This document shows, one piece after another, positions 1-5,886 of a DNA stretch of 9,872 nucleotides. Position 1 is the first letter of the stretch. The number at the start of each line of letters is the position of its first letter. The notes beneath the pieces were generated by a model. The model did no database searches. It had not been told where the DNA came from and saw only the letters and a program-made list of their open reading frames with translations. The translations under genes were made by a program, and so were the position numbers. This DNA is from an uncultured Collinsella sp. Lineage in GTDB: Bacteria > Actinomycetota > Coriobacteriia > Coriobacteriales > Coriobacteriaceae. Where the stretch lies: assembly GCA_900550835.1 (NCBI GenBank), contig URTP01000078.1, positions 1 through 9,872 on the forward strand, read 5' to 3'.

Positions 1-418
1 CGGCCTTAATAGCGTCGCGGTCGAAGCTGATGAGCGGCTGGCCGGCCTTGACCGTGTCGCCCATCTCGACAAAGCGGGCAAAACCCTTGCCGTTCATTTC
101 CACGGTGCCCAGGCCAACATGGATGAACACGCGAAGACCGTCCTCGGTGATCATGCCGATGGAGTGGTTGGTGACGGTGGTGGCGCCGATACGGCCGTTA
201 GCGGGGGCGTAAATGGTGCCGGTAATGGGCTCGATGCCGTAGCCCTGGCCGAGCATGCCCGAGGCGATGGTCTCGTCGGGAACCTCACTCAGATTGACGA
301 GCACGCCGTTGACAGGAGCGTAGATGACGCCTTCGCGGGTGGCGAAGCTTGCTGCGGGCGGAACGGACGCCTCGCCCGACGAAGTGAACGTGGACTTGAG
401 CGAATCGAGCAGACCCAT
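1..418 (-). CDS. crr: PTS glucose-type IIA component (EIIA-Glc family), 3' end cut by window edge
   Basis: Cytoplasmic phosphocarrier of the phosphotransferase system: it takes phosphate from HPr on a histidine and passes it to a sugar-specific IIB domain, and in many bacteria also signals sugar status. About 139 residues are visible; E. coli Crr has 169, so only the C-terminal strand or so is missing. Visible motifs are YAPVNGVLVNL (33-43), VPDETIASGMLG (46-57), TNHSIG with the stabilising His85, and VFIHVGLGTV with the phosphorylated His100. The His85-His100 spacing of 15 matches E. coli His75-His90. Asp48 matches E. coli Asp38, but Gly104 sits where E. coli has Asp94. The ATG at 418 is preceded by GGAGG (424-428 on the complement), fixing the start. 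It stands alone rather than fused to IIBC, as far as seen. It could serve glucose, maltose, trehalose or N-acetylglucosamine systems; the specificity cannot be read here. Confidence 0.92.
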   Translation of the reverse strand, partial: MGLLDSLKSTFTSSGEASVPPAASFATREGVIYAPVNGVLVNLSEVPDETIASGMLGQGYGIEPITGTIYAPANGRIGATTVTNHSIGMITEDGLRVFIHVGLGTVEMNGKGFARFVEMGDTVKAGQPLISFDRDAIKA

Positions 419-468
419 AGATGCCTCCAACGTATCAGGCGCGCATGTTGCACGCGTGTGGTTTGCCG

Positions 469-478
469 GAAACGTTTC
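469..478. promoter_or_regulatory. LacI-family-type operator palindrome in the IIA leader
   Basis: GAAACGTTTC is a perfect 10-base palindrome with a central CG, the shape recognised by many LacI/GalR-family regulators, including CcpA cre sites and PurR, MalR and ScrR operators. It lies just downstream of the predicted start near 503 and upstream of the ribosome site, a roadblock-repressor position. A wider inverted arrangement, GGAAAC (468-473) with GTTTCC (485-490), surrounds it. The regulator is not in this window. The core AAACGTTT is short, so a chance occurrence is possible. Confidence 0.45.
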
Positions 479-509
479 GTACGTGTTTCCCAGCACGGTC
501 AGCGCTCCT

Positions 510-538
510 ATTTTACGCTGTCCAACGATACCTCTGAA
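510..538 (-). promoter_or_regulatory. Candidate sigma-70-type promoter for the IIA gene
   Basis: On the minus strand a TTCAGA box (533-538, four of six consensus bases) is separated by exactly 17 bases from TAAAAT (510-515, five of six). Transcription would begin near 503, giving a leader of about 85 bases before the ATG at 418. This is a motif match by eye in the gap between two divergent genes; no start site has been mapped. Confidence 0.45.
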
Positions 539-548
539 CAGCGATTTT

Positions 549-664
549 GTGATATATCAGTTGAAGGCCAACTTATTGCGGGGGTGTTTCTACGCCGCGG
601 GCTCAAGTGGGGTACGCTAAGGTGCGAAAAACGAGTGCGCACGAATCGCACGGAGGGAGCACCT
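549..664 (+). other. 5' region of the hydrolase gene, promoter not resolved
   Basis: The gap between the two divergent genes spans 419-664. Its right part carries a perfect AT-rich palindrome TGATATATCA (550-559) and a weak TACGCT box (613-618) without a convincing -35 partner. GGAGGG (652-657) with a 7-base spacer supplies a strong ribosome site for the ATG at 665. I see no open frame here with its own ribosome site, and no clear terminator. Confidence 0.3.
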
Positions 665-1564
665 ATGATTATTGAGAACCATGCGCTGTGGGGCGAGGAG
701 CCGACCGAGGATTATCCGGCGACGTTTACGTATCTGGGTGCCGAGCCGCTGCCCGACAAGCCCAATGGCCGCCGCCCCGCGGTGATCATCTGCGGCGGAG
801 GCGGGTTTACGCATATCGCTCCGCACGAGCAGGACCCGGTGGCGTTTGCGTTTTTGGACCGCGGCTACCAGGCCTTTGTGCTCAACTATGTGACGAGCGC
901 CACGGGCGACGTGAGCTTTCCGCACCCGCAGGCGGACCTCGCCAAGATGGTCGCTACCGTGCGCGCCAACGCCGACGAGTGGCATGTCGATCCCAAGCGC
1001 GTGTGCATCGTGGGTTTCTCGGCGGGCGGCATGATCTGCGCCTCGTTGGCAACGCAGTGGAAGACCGGACCCTTCGCGGGCCTTGCCGGGGCTCGTCCGG
1101 AGGATATTCGTCCCGACGCCGTGGTGCTGGGCTATCCGTTGCTCGACCTTGCCTATGTGCGCGATATGCAGACGCGCGACCCGCGCATCGACCTGCGCGT
1201 GCCCAAGACGGGTGGCAAGACGGGGCGCGATTTGCTCAACGACTATCTGTCGATGGTGACGGGCGGCGAGGCGACCGATGAGCACCTGGCCGACATTTGC
1301 CCTACCACGCACGTTTCGCGTCAGATGCCCCCGACCTTTGTGTGGGGCGTTTCGGACGACAAGACGGCGCCGATCGCGCAGGCCTATCCGTTTGCGCAGC
1401 GCATGGCCGAGGAGGGCGTTGCATGCGAGATGCACGTCTTTGACCAGGGTGGCCACGGCCTTTCGCTCGGCAACGCCAACACTGCGGTCGACAATGAGGA
1501 CAAGCAAGTGGCGGTCCGTCCCTGGATTCGCCTAGCCTTCCGCTTCCTGGAGCGCCATATGTAA
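665..1564 (+). CDS. Alpha/beta hydrolase, acetyl-esterase/lipase-like (BD-FAE/dienelactone hydrolase-like)
   Basis: Serine hydrolase of 299 residues, predicted cytoplasmic because no signal peptide or membrane segment is seen. The family cleaves carboxylic esters, often acetyl or feruloyl groups on plant or bacterial glycans; the actual substrate is unknown. Visible in order: oxyanion-hole stretch CGGGGFTH (43-50), nucleophile elbow GFSAGG with Ser119 (117-122), the probable acid Asp232 in GVSDDKTAP (228-236), and catalytic His264 in GGHGLSLG (262-269). This is the full triad in canonical order and spacing. The ATG at 665 is chosen because GGAGGG sits 7 bases upstream; longer in-frame extension would run antisense through the IIA gene. 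The small gene at 1612 follows 47 bases later and may be co-transcribed. A role in deacetylating imported oligosaccharides would fit the nearby GH13 enzyme but is only inference. Confidence 0.9.
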   Translation: MIIENHALWGEEPTEDYPATFTYLGAEPLPDKPNGRRPAVIICGGGGFTHIAPHEQDPVAFAFLDRGYQAFVLNYVTSATGDVSFPHPQADLAKMVATVRANADEWHVDPKRVCIVGFSAGGMICASLATQWKTGPFAGLAGARPEDIRPDAVVLGYPLLDLAYVRDMQTRDPRIDLRVPKTGGKTGRDLLNDYLSMVTGGEATDEHLADICPTTHVSRQMPPTFVWGVSDDKTAPIAQAYPFAQRMAEEGVACEMHVFDQGGHGLSLGNANTAVDNEDKQVAVRPWIRLAFRFLERHM

Positions 1565-1599
1565 AAGTAGACTACTTGCCCGTTTCAAAAAGTCTGCTT
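1565..1599 (+). repeat. Intercistronic hairpin before the small beta protein
   Basis: AAGTAGACT (1565-1573) pairs with AGTCTGCTT (1591-1599) across nine positions, one of them G-U, with a 17-base loop. The left arm also belongs to a shorter palindrome, AAGTAG-A-CTACTT (1565-1577). The hairpin starts one base after the hydrolase stop and ends directly before the GAGGAGGAG ribosome site of the next gene. There is no T-run after it, so it is not a standard terminator; it may protect mRNA ends or modulate translation. Confidence 0.5.
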
Positions 1600-1611
1600 A
1601 GAGGAGGAGCC

Positions 1612-1932
1612 ATGCTTGAGGGTACGTATGTGGTTTTGGCCCAGACGCCGGTGGGGAGCAAGCGCGGCGAGGTGACGTTTTCACATGGGGTGAACGGCGT
1701 GCTCAGGGCAGTACTAAACGTCAGGGGTCTCAATATCGCTCTCTCGGGTGCCCGCGCTGAGTGCGATTTCTTTGAGCTCTCGGGTACTATCTCCCACGTC
1801 TTGATGGGCAAGGCACCCTTTACATGCACGGGGTCAGTCGAGGGTGATCGACTCACTGCCACCGCGCGGTCGGGTTCCGTTTCGATCTCGCTGAGCGGTA
1901 TGCGCAAAGAGCTTTCGGGGCGCATCGCATAA
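1612..1932 (+). CDS. Small all-beta protein of unknown function
   Basis: A 106-residue soluble protein with no signal peptide, no membrane segment and no catalytic motif I can name. It reads as short alternating beta strands and turns: GTYVVLAQTPVGSKRGEV (4-21), then a central LNVRGLNIALSG, then CTGSVEGDRLTATA and SGSVSISLSGMRKELSG near the end. The pattern 'G.Y...TP.G...G...F', then 'G.V.GD.L.A.A', then 'SG.R' resembles the lipocalin-like beta-sandwich modules found alone or as repeats in anaerobic Actinobacteria and Firmicutes, where the function is also unclear; this likeness is from memory. The ATG at 1612 is preferred over an upstream TTG at 1576 because GAGGAGGAG (1601-1609) lies just before it and the TTG lies within the hairpin. 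It probably shares a transcript with the hydrolase. Confidence 0.75.
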   Translation: MLEGTYVVLAQTPVGSKRGEVTFSHGVNGVLRAVLNVRGLNIALSGARAECDFFELSGTISHVLMGKAPFTCTGSVEGDRLTATARSGSVSISLSGMRKELSGRIA

Positions 1933-1957
1933 AGTTTGCGCAGGTAAACATCGGTAT

Positions 1958-1990
1958 TTGACTTTATAAAATAGTTCAGAGCGCTATCAT
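1958..1990 (+). promoter_or_regulatory. Candidate feoAB promoter region
   Basis: An AT-rich patch in otherwise GC-rich DNA. TTGACT (1958-1963) is a good -35, but the best -10, TATCAT (1985-1990), lies 21 bases away. TTTATA (1963-1968) would give a 16-base spacer to the same -10. The exact pairing is unresolved, but position and composition favour a promoter for the iron transporter, with a start near 1997. Confidence 0.35.
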
Positions 1991-2003
1991 TTGTCGTTAC
2001 GAG

Positions 2004-2031
2004 TTGGTTAGCCCCGGTAAACGGTTAACCG
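2004..2031. promoter_or_regulatory. DtxR/IdeR-like iron-box candidate upstream of feoAB
   Basis: GGTTAGCC (2006-2013), GGTAAAC (2016-2022) and the palindrome CGGTTAACCG (2022-2031) lie in tandem between the likely promoter and the ribosome site. The left half matches the GGTTAGCC core of the actinobacterial DtxR/IdeR consensus (TTAGGTTAGCCTAACCTAA); the right half of that single site is degenerate. GGTTA (2006-2010) and TAACC (2026-2030) also form a wider inverted pair. Iron-dependent repression of feoAB is typical, which makes the assignment reasonable, but no regulator gene is in view. Confidence 0.4.
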
Positions 2032-2053
2032 CGTCTAACGAAAGGATGAGCGC

Positions 2054-4414
2054 GTGAAGCTCGATACACTCGAGATTGGAAAGGACGCCGTTGTCGCATC
2101 GGTGACATCCGATGATCAGGCGCTCCGACAGCATATTTTGGACATGGGACTCACGCCGGGCACCGAAGTCACCATGATGAAATACGCCCCTATGGGAGAT
2201 CCGCTCGAGATCCGTCTGCGTGGCTACGAGTTGACACTGCGCAAGGACGATGCCGCCCGCATTGAGCTCGTGGATGTGCACGACACCGATACCGGCCCGC
2301 GCGTTAACGCCGCAATCGGCACGACAGATCACCCGGCCCTGGGCGAGGGGACGTATTCGCCTCGTGCTGCCAAGACGGCCGTGCCCGAGGGCGCACCGCT
2401 GCACTTTGCCCTCGCCGGCAACCAAAACTGCGGTAAGACCACGCTGTTCAACCAGCTTACGGGCTCCAACCAGCACGTCGGTAACTTTCCCGGCGTGACG
2501 GTCGACCGCAAGGACGGCACTATCCGTAACCACCCCGAGGCGAGCGTTACCGACCTGCCCGGCATTTACTCCCTGTCGCCGTACACGGGCGAGGAGATTG
2601 TGAGCCGCCAGTTTATCCTTGACGAGCATCCCGATGCCATCATCGATATCATCGACGCCACCAATATCGAGCGCAACCTGTACCTGACGCTGCAGCTTAT
2701 GGAGCTCGACTGCCCCATGGTCATCGCGCTCAACATGATGGACGAGGTGACGGCCAACGGCGGCGCCGTGGACGTCAACCTGCTCGAGAGCCTGTTGGGC
2801 GTGCCTGTTGTCCCCATTAGCGCTGCCCGCAACGAGGGTATCGGCGAGCTGGTGGATCATGCCTTGCACGTGGCGCGGTTCCGCGAGCGCCCCGGTCGCC
2901 TGGACTTCTGCGCGCCCGATGGCTCGGACGGTGGTGCACTGCATCGCTGCATCCACGGCATTGCCAACCTTATCGAGGACCATGCCGTGACGGCGCACAT
3001 CCCGGTGCGCTTTGCAGCGACCAAGCTGGTTGAGGGCGACGAGCTGGTGACCGAGGCGCTTCACCTGGATCGCAACGAGCTCGACGCTATCGAGCACATC
3101 ATTACCCAGATGGAGGGCGAGGCCGGCACCGACCGCCTGTCCGCGCTGGCCGATATGCGCTTTAGCTTTATCGGCGACGTGTGCGGGCGTTGCGTCGTCA
3201 AGCCGCACGAGAGCCGCGAGCACGTGCGCTCCGTCAAGATCGACCGCATCCTGACGGGTCGCTACACGGCCATTCCGGCGTTTCTGGTGATCATGGGCCT
3301 CGTCTTTTGGCTGACGTTTGGCGTGATCGGTGCGGCGCTGCAGGGACTCATGGAGGACGGCATCGCGGTCATCATCGCCTCGGCCGATGCGGGCCTCAAG
3401 GCGTTCGGAACCAACGATGTGGTGCGCTCTCTGGCTGTCGACGGCGTGCTTACGGGCGTGGGCAGCGTGCTGACCTTCCTGCCGATTATCGTCGTGCTCT
3501 TCTTGTTTCTCTCCATTCTGGAAGACTCCGGATACATGGCGCGCGTGGCCTTTGTCATGGATAAGGTGCTGCGTCGCTTTGGCCTGTCGGGCCGCAGCTT
3601 TGTGCCCATGCTCGTCGGTTTTGGCTGCACCGTGCCGGCAATCATGTCAACCCGTACGCTCCCATCCGAGCACGACCGCAAGATGACGGTCATGCTCACG
3701 CCGTTCATGAGCTGTTCGGCCAAGTTGCCGGTCTACGGTCTGCCGTGCGGGGCGTTTTTCCCGCAGGCGACAGTTCCCGCCATGGTCTCGCTCTATCTGA
3801 TCGGCATTGCGGTTGGCTGTATCGCGGCTTTGGTGCTCAACCGCACGGCATTTAAGGGCGACCCGGTGCCGTTTATCATGGAGCTTCCCAACTATCGCCT
3901 GCCAAGCGTCAAGACGACAGTGATGCTGGCATGGGATAAGGCCAAGGACTTTATTACCAAGGCCTTTACCATTATCTTTGCCGCTACGGTGGTCATCTGG
4001 TTCCTGCAGACGTTCGACATCCGCTTTAATGTGGTCGCCGATCAGTCGCAGAGTCTGCTTGCCGGTCTGGGTAGCATCATCGCGCCGGTGTTGGCCCCGC
4101 TCGGCTTCGGCGACTGGCGCGCCTCGACGGCGCTCGTCACCGGACTTATCGCCAAGGAGAGCGTCATTTCGACCCTCACGGTGCTTTTGGGCGCAACGTC
4201 GCCCGCGGTGCTGTCAACCATGTTTTCGCCGTTTACCGCTTACGTGTTCCTGGTCTTTACGCTGCTGTACCCGCCCTGCGTGGCGTCCATCGGTGCCGTC
4301 AAGAGCGAGCTGGGCGCGCGCTATGCCGTTGCCGTGTTCGCGTTTCAGGTGACGGTCGCCTGGATCGTGGCGTTTGTCGTGCATTCGGCGGGCATATTGC
4401 TGGGGTTGGCTTAG
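2054..4414 (+). CDS. feoB: Ferrous iron transporter, FeoA-FeoB fusion
   Basis: Inner-membrane Fe(II) importer of 786 residues carrying both Feo components in one chain. Residues 1-75 form a FeoA SH3-like domain (LRQHILDMGLTPGTEV at 24-39). After a linker of about 40 residues comes the GTPase: G1 GNQNCGKT (123-130), switch-I region NFPGVTVD (144-151), G3 DLPG (167-170), G4 NMMD (227-230) and G5 SAARN (256-260). A helical spacer runs to about 395, with a CGRC pair near 377-380. The membrane part from about 405 includes both conserved FeoB gate regions, VGFGCTVPAI (Cys525) and FMSCSAKLPV (Cys554), and ends in hydrophobic helices. The P-loop has NQNC where E. coli FeoB has NPNS. No separate feoA or feoC is seen. 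The GTG start at 2054 is supported by AAGGA (2042-2046), 7 bases upstream, and by the FeoA domain beginning immediately. The gene is a stand-alone transcription unit bounded by a terminator. Confidence 0.97.
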   Translation: MKLDTLEIGKDAVVASVTSDDQALRQHILDMGLTPGTEVTMMKYAPMGDPLEIRLRGYELTLRKDDAARIELVDVHDTDTGPRVNAAIGTTDHPALGEGTYSPRAAKTAVPEGAPLHFALAGNQNCGKTTLFNQLTGSNQHVGNFPGVTVDRKDGTIRNHPEASVTDLPGIYSLSPYTGEEIVSRQFILDEHPDAIIDIIDATNIERNLYLTLQLMELDCPMVIALNMMDEVTANGGAVDVNLLESLLGVPVVPISAARNEGIGELVDHALHVARFRERPGRLDFCAPDGSDGGALHRCIHGIANLIEDHAVTAHIPVRFAATKLVEGDELVTEALHLDRNELDAIEHIITQMEGEAGTDRLSALADMRFSFIGDVCGRCVVKPHESREHVRSVKIDRILTGRYTAIPAFLVIMGLVFWLTFGVIGAALQGLMEDGIAVIIASADAGLKAFGTNDVVRSLAVDGVLTGVGSVLTFLPIIVVLFLFLSILEDSGYMARVAFVMDKVLRRFGLSGRSFVPMLVGFGCTVPAIMSTRTLPSEHDRKMTVMLTPFMSCSAKLPVYGLPCGAFFPQATVPAMVSLYLIGIAVGCIAALVLNRTAFKGDPVPFIMELPNYRLPSVKTTVMLAWDKAKDFITKAFTIIFAATVVIWFLQTFDIRFNVVADQSQSLLAGLGSIIAPVLAPLGFGDWRASTALVTGLIAKESVISTLTVLLGATSPAVLSTMFSPFTAYVFLVFTLLYPPCVASIGAVKSELGARYAVAVFAFQVTVAWIVAFVVHSAGILLGLA

Positions 4415-4455
4415 CTATTTATTGACGGCGCAACCCCTGTGTATTGAGTTGATTG

Positions 4456-4490
4456 CGGCCCCGCATCTGTTGCTGACGGATGCGGGGCCG
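4456..4490 (+). terminator. Terminator hairpin after feoB
   Basis: A perfect 12-base-pair GC-rich stem: CGGCCCCGCATC (4456-4467) with GATGCGGGGCCG (4479-4490), loop of 11 bases, starting 42 bases after the feoB stop. The following bases (TTGCTATATAAT) are only moderately T-rich, so termination efficiency is uncertain, but the stem strength and position between two genes with their own signals fit a terminator. Its loop holds the -35 of the next promoter. Confidence 0.75.
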
Positions 4491-4502
4491 TTGCTATATA
4501 AT
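4473..4502 (+). promoter_or_regulatory. Promoter of the SotB-like exporter gene
   Basis: A perfect TATAAT -10 box (4497-4502) stands 18 bases after CTGACG (4473-4478, four of six -35 consensus bases). Transcription would begin near 4509, giving a leader of about 27 bases, with GGAG (4523-4526) 9 bases before the ATG at 4536. The -35 lies wholly inside the loop of the feoB terminator and the right arm of that hairpin forms most of the spacer. Confidence 0.6.
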
Positions 4503-4535
4503 CGCCTCCGCTCAAAATGATTGGAGACGTTATAT

Positions 4536-5732
4536 ATGAGTCAGGCAAGACAAGATGGCATCTCACTCAAGCAGTGGCTCCCTCTTATCGGGCTCGCCTG
4601 TTGTGCGTTCGTGTTCAACACGTCGGAGTTTATGCCCATCGGCCTTCTGACTGATATTGCCGCGTCGTTCTCGCTCACCGAGGCCCAGGCCGGCATCATG
4701 ATCTCGGTCTACGCCTGGGGCGTCATGCTGCTGTCGCTGCCACTCATGGTGTTTGCCTCGCGCTTTGAGTTCAAGCGTATGCTGCTCGGCGTGCTCGCCG
4801 TGTTTTCTCTGGGTCAGTTCCTGTCCGCTGTGGCACCGACATATCCCATCCTGATCTGTGCGCGCCTGGTGGTCGCTTGCGCACATGCTGTGTTCTGGTC
4901 AGTCGCCTCGATCATGGCCTCGCGCCTTGTCGACACCCGCCACGGGGCGCTCGCCATCAGCATGATCGCTACGGGCTCGTCCATCGCGCAAATCTTTGGC
5001 CTGCCGATCGGTCGCGCCATCGGCCTGGCCGTGGGCTGGCGCATGACGTTTGCCGTGGTCGGTGCCTTCTCTGCCGCCGCGGTGGTGTACCAGGCCGCGG
5101 TGTTCCCGGCCATGCCGGTGGGCGAGCGCTTTACCGTTAAGCAGCTGCCCGAGCTGCTCAAGAATCCGTTCCTCATCGCGCTTTATGCGGTCACGGTGTT
5201 CATGGCAACCGGCTATTATGCGGGTTACAGCTATATCGAGCCGTTCCTGGCGCAGGTCGCGCACGTCGACGCAAGCGCTATTACCATGACGCTGACGGCG
5301 TTTGGCTGCTCCGGTCTGCTCGGAAGCTGGCTGTTCGGCCGCCTGTTCGATGGGCATCGCTTCCCGTTCTTGGCTATCACGCTCTCCGGCGTGCCGGTGG
5401 CTCTGCTGCTCATGGGTCCGGTCGCATCGTCGCTCGTAGCAGTGCTTGCCGTCTGCGCGCTATGGGGCTGCTGCTCCACAGCCTTTAACGTGGCGTTCCA
5501 GGCCGAGCTCATCAAGTACACGCCGGCGGATTCGTCGGCCGTCGCCATGTCGATCTTCTCGGGCCTGTTTAACCTCGGTATCGGCACGGGCACCGCAATC
5601 GGCGGCGCCGTGGTTTCGGGTCCCGGTATCGCTTGGATTGGCTTTGCGGGCGGGGCGATTACCGTCGTGGGCGTCATCCTCGCCATTACGGTGCTGTTCC
5701 CGGCCATACGCCGCGCAAAGCCCGTCGCCTAA
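4536..5732 (+). CDS. sotB: MFS sugar efflux transporter, SotB-like (DHA1 family)
   Basis: Twelve-helix inner-membrane proton-driven exporter of 398 residues, close to the 396 of E. coli SotB (YdeA), which exports sugars such as arabinose and IPTG. The match to the family is visible along the whole chain: VFNTSEFMPIGLLTDIA in helix 1 (26-42), the SRFEFKR loop after helix 2 (75-81), AHAVFWSVAS (116-125), ATGSSIAQIFGLPIGR (145-160) followed by GWRMTF, YSYIEPFL (231-238) and FSGLFNLGIGTG (341-352). The ATG at 4536 is chosen over an in-frame TTG at 4521 because GGAG sits 9 bases before it and inside the TTG extension. The gene is monocistronic, bounded by its own promoter and a long terminator. 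The exported compound here is unknown; drug or arabinose-type sugar efflux are the family options. Confidence 0.9.
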   Translation: MSQARQDGISLKQWLPLIGLACCAFVFNTSEFMPIGLLTDIAASFSLTEAQAGIMISVYAWGVMLLSLPLMVFASRFEFKRMLLGVLAVFSLGQFLSAVAPTYPILICARLVVACAHAVFWSVASIMASRLVDTRHGALAISMIATGSSIAQIFGLPIGRAIGLAVGWRMTFAVVGAFSAAAVVYQAAVFPAMPVGERFTVKQLPELLKNPFLIALYAVTVFMATGYYAGYSYIEPFLAQVAHVDASAITMTLTAFGCSGLLGSWLFGRLFDGHRFPFLAITLSGVPVALLLMGPVASSLVAVLAVCALWGCCSTAFNVAFQAELIKYTPADSSAVAMSIFSGLFNLGIGTGTAIGGAVVSGPGIAWIGFAGGAITVVGVILAITVLFPAIRRAKPVA

Positions 5733-5747
5733 TCACGTTCCCTCATC

Positions 5748-5820
5748 AGTTGCGGTGGAATAGCTCCTGTTTAAGGCCTCTGAAGGCCCAAGCAGGAATT
5801 ATTTCACCGCAACTTATTTT
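5748..5820 (+). terminator. Very long palindromic terminator after sotB
   Basis: Positions 5748-5769 pair with 5793-5814 over 22 positions: AGTTGCGGTG pairs perfectly with CACCGCAACT, then two G-U pairs and a single C-A mismatch lead to TCCTG/CAGGA. Inside, GGCCT (5775-5779) pairs with AGGCC (5784-5788) around a CTGA loop. The right arm is followed by TATTTT (5815-5820), so intrinsic termination of sotB is likely. The structure is far longer than a usual terminator and could be a dispersed palindromic element that also terminates. Confidence 0.8.
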
Positions 5821-5844
5821 GGGGGAGGGGATGCGCGGCGGGCA

Positions 5845-5850
5845 TACAAT
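5845..5850 (+). promoter_or_regulatory. Possible -10 box for the GH13-glycosylase operon
   Basis: TACAAT matches five of six -10 bases and lies between the sotB terminator and the GGGAGG ribosome site (5876-5881). The expected -35 position is G-rich with no match, so the promoter would need an activator or is misread. Confidence 0.3.
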
Positions 5851-5886
5851 GGATGGCGTTGCGTGAAAGATTGCCGGGAGGTTGCT

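Noticed and set aside
119..664. Upstream in-frame extension of the hydrolase that would make a 481-residue protein
   Set aside because: It runs antisense through the clear PTS IIA gene and has no ribosome site; the ATG at 665 has a perfect one and begins near the conserved fold.
617..1507. Long minus-strand open frame (296 residues) opposite the hydrolase
   Set aside because: Low-complexity Arg/His/Ala/Val-rich antisense shadow of a high-GC gene with no ribosome site or motifs.
1997..3223. Long minus-strand open frame (408 residues) opposite feoB
   Set aside because: Mirror of FeoB codons; it also covers the feoB promoter region and has no recognisable domain.
4521..4535. TTG start adding five residues to the SotB-like protein
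   Set aside because: The TTG overlaps the GGAG ribosome site used by the ATG at 4536.
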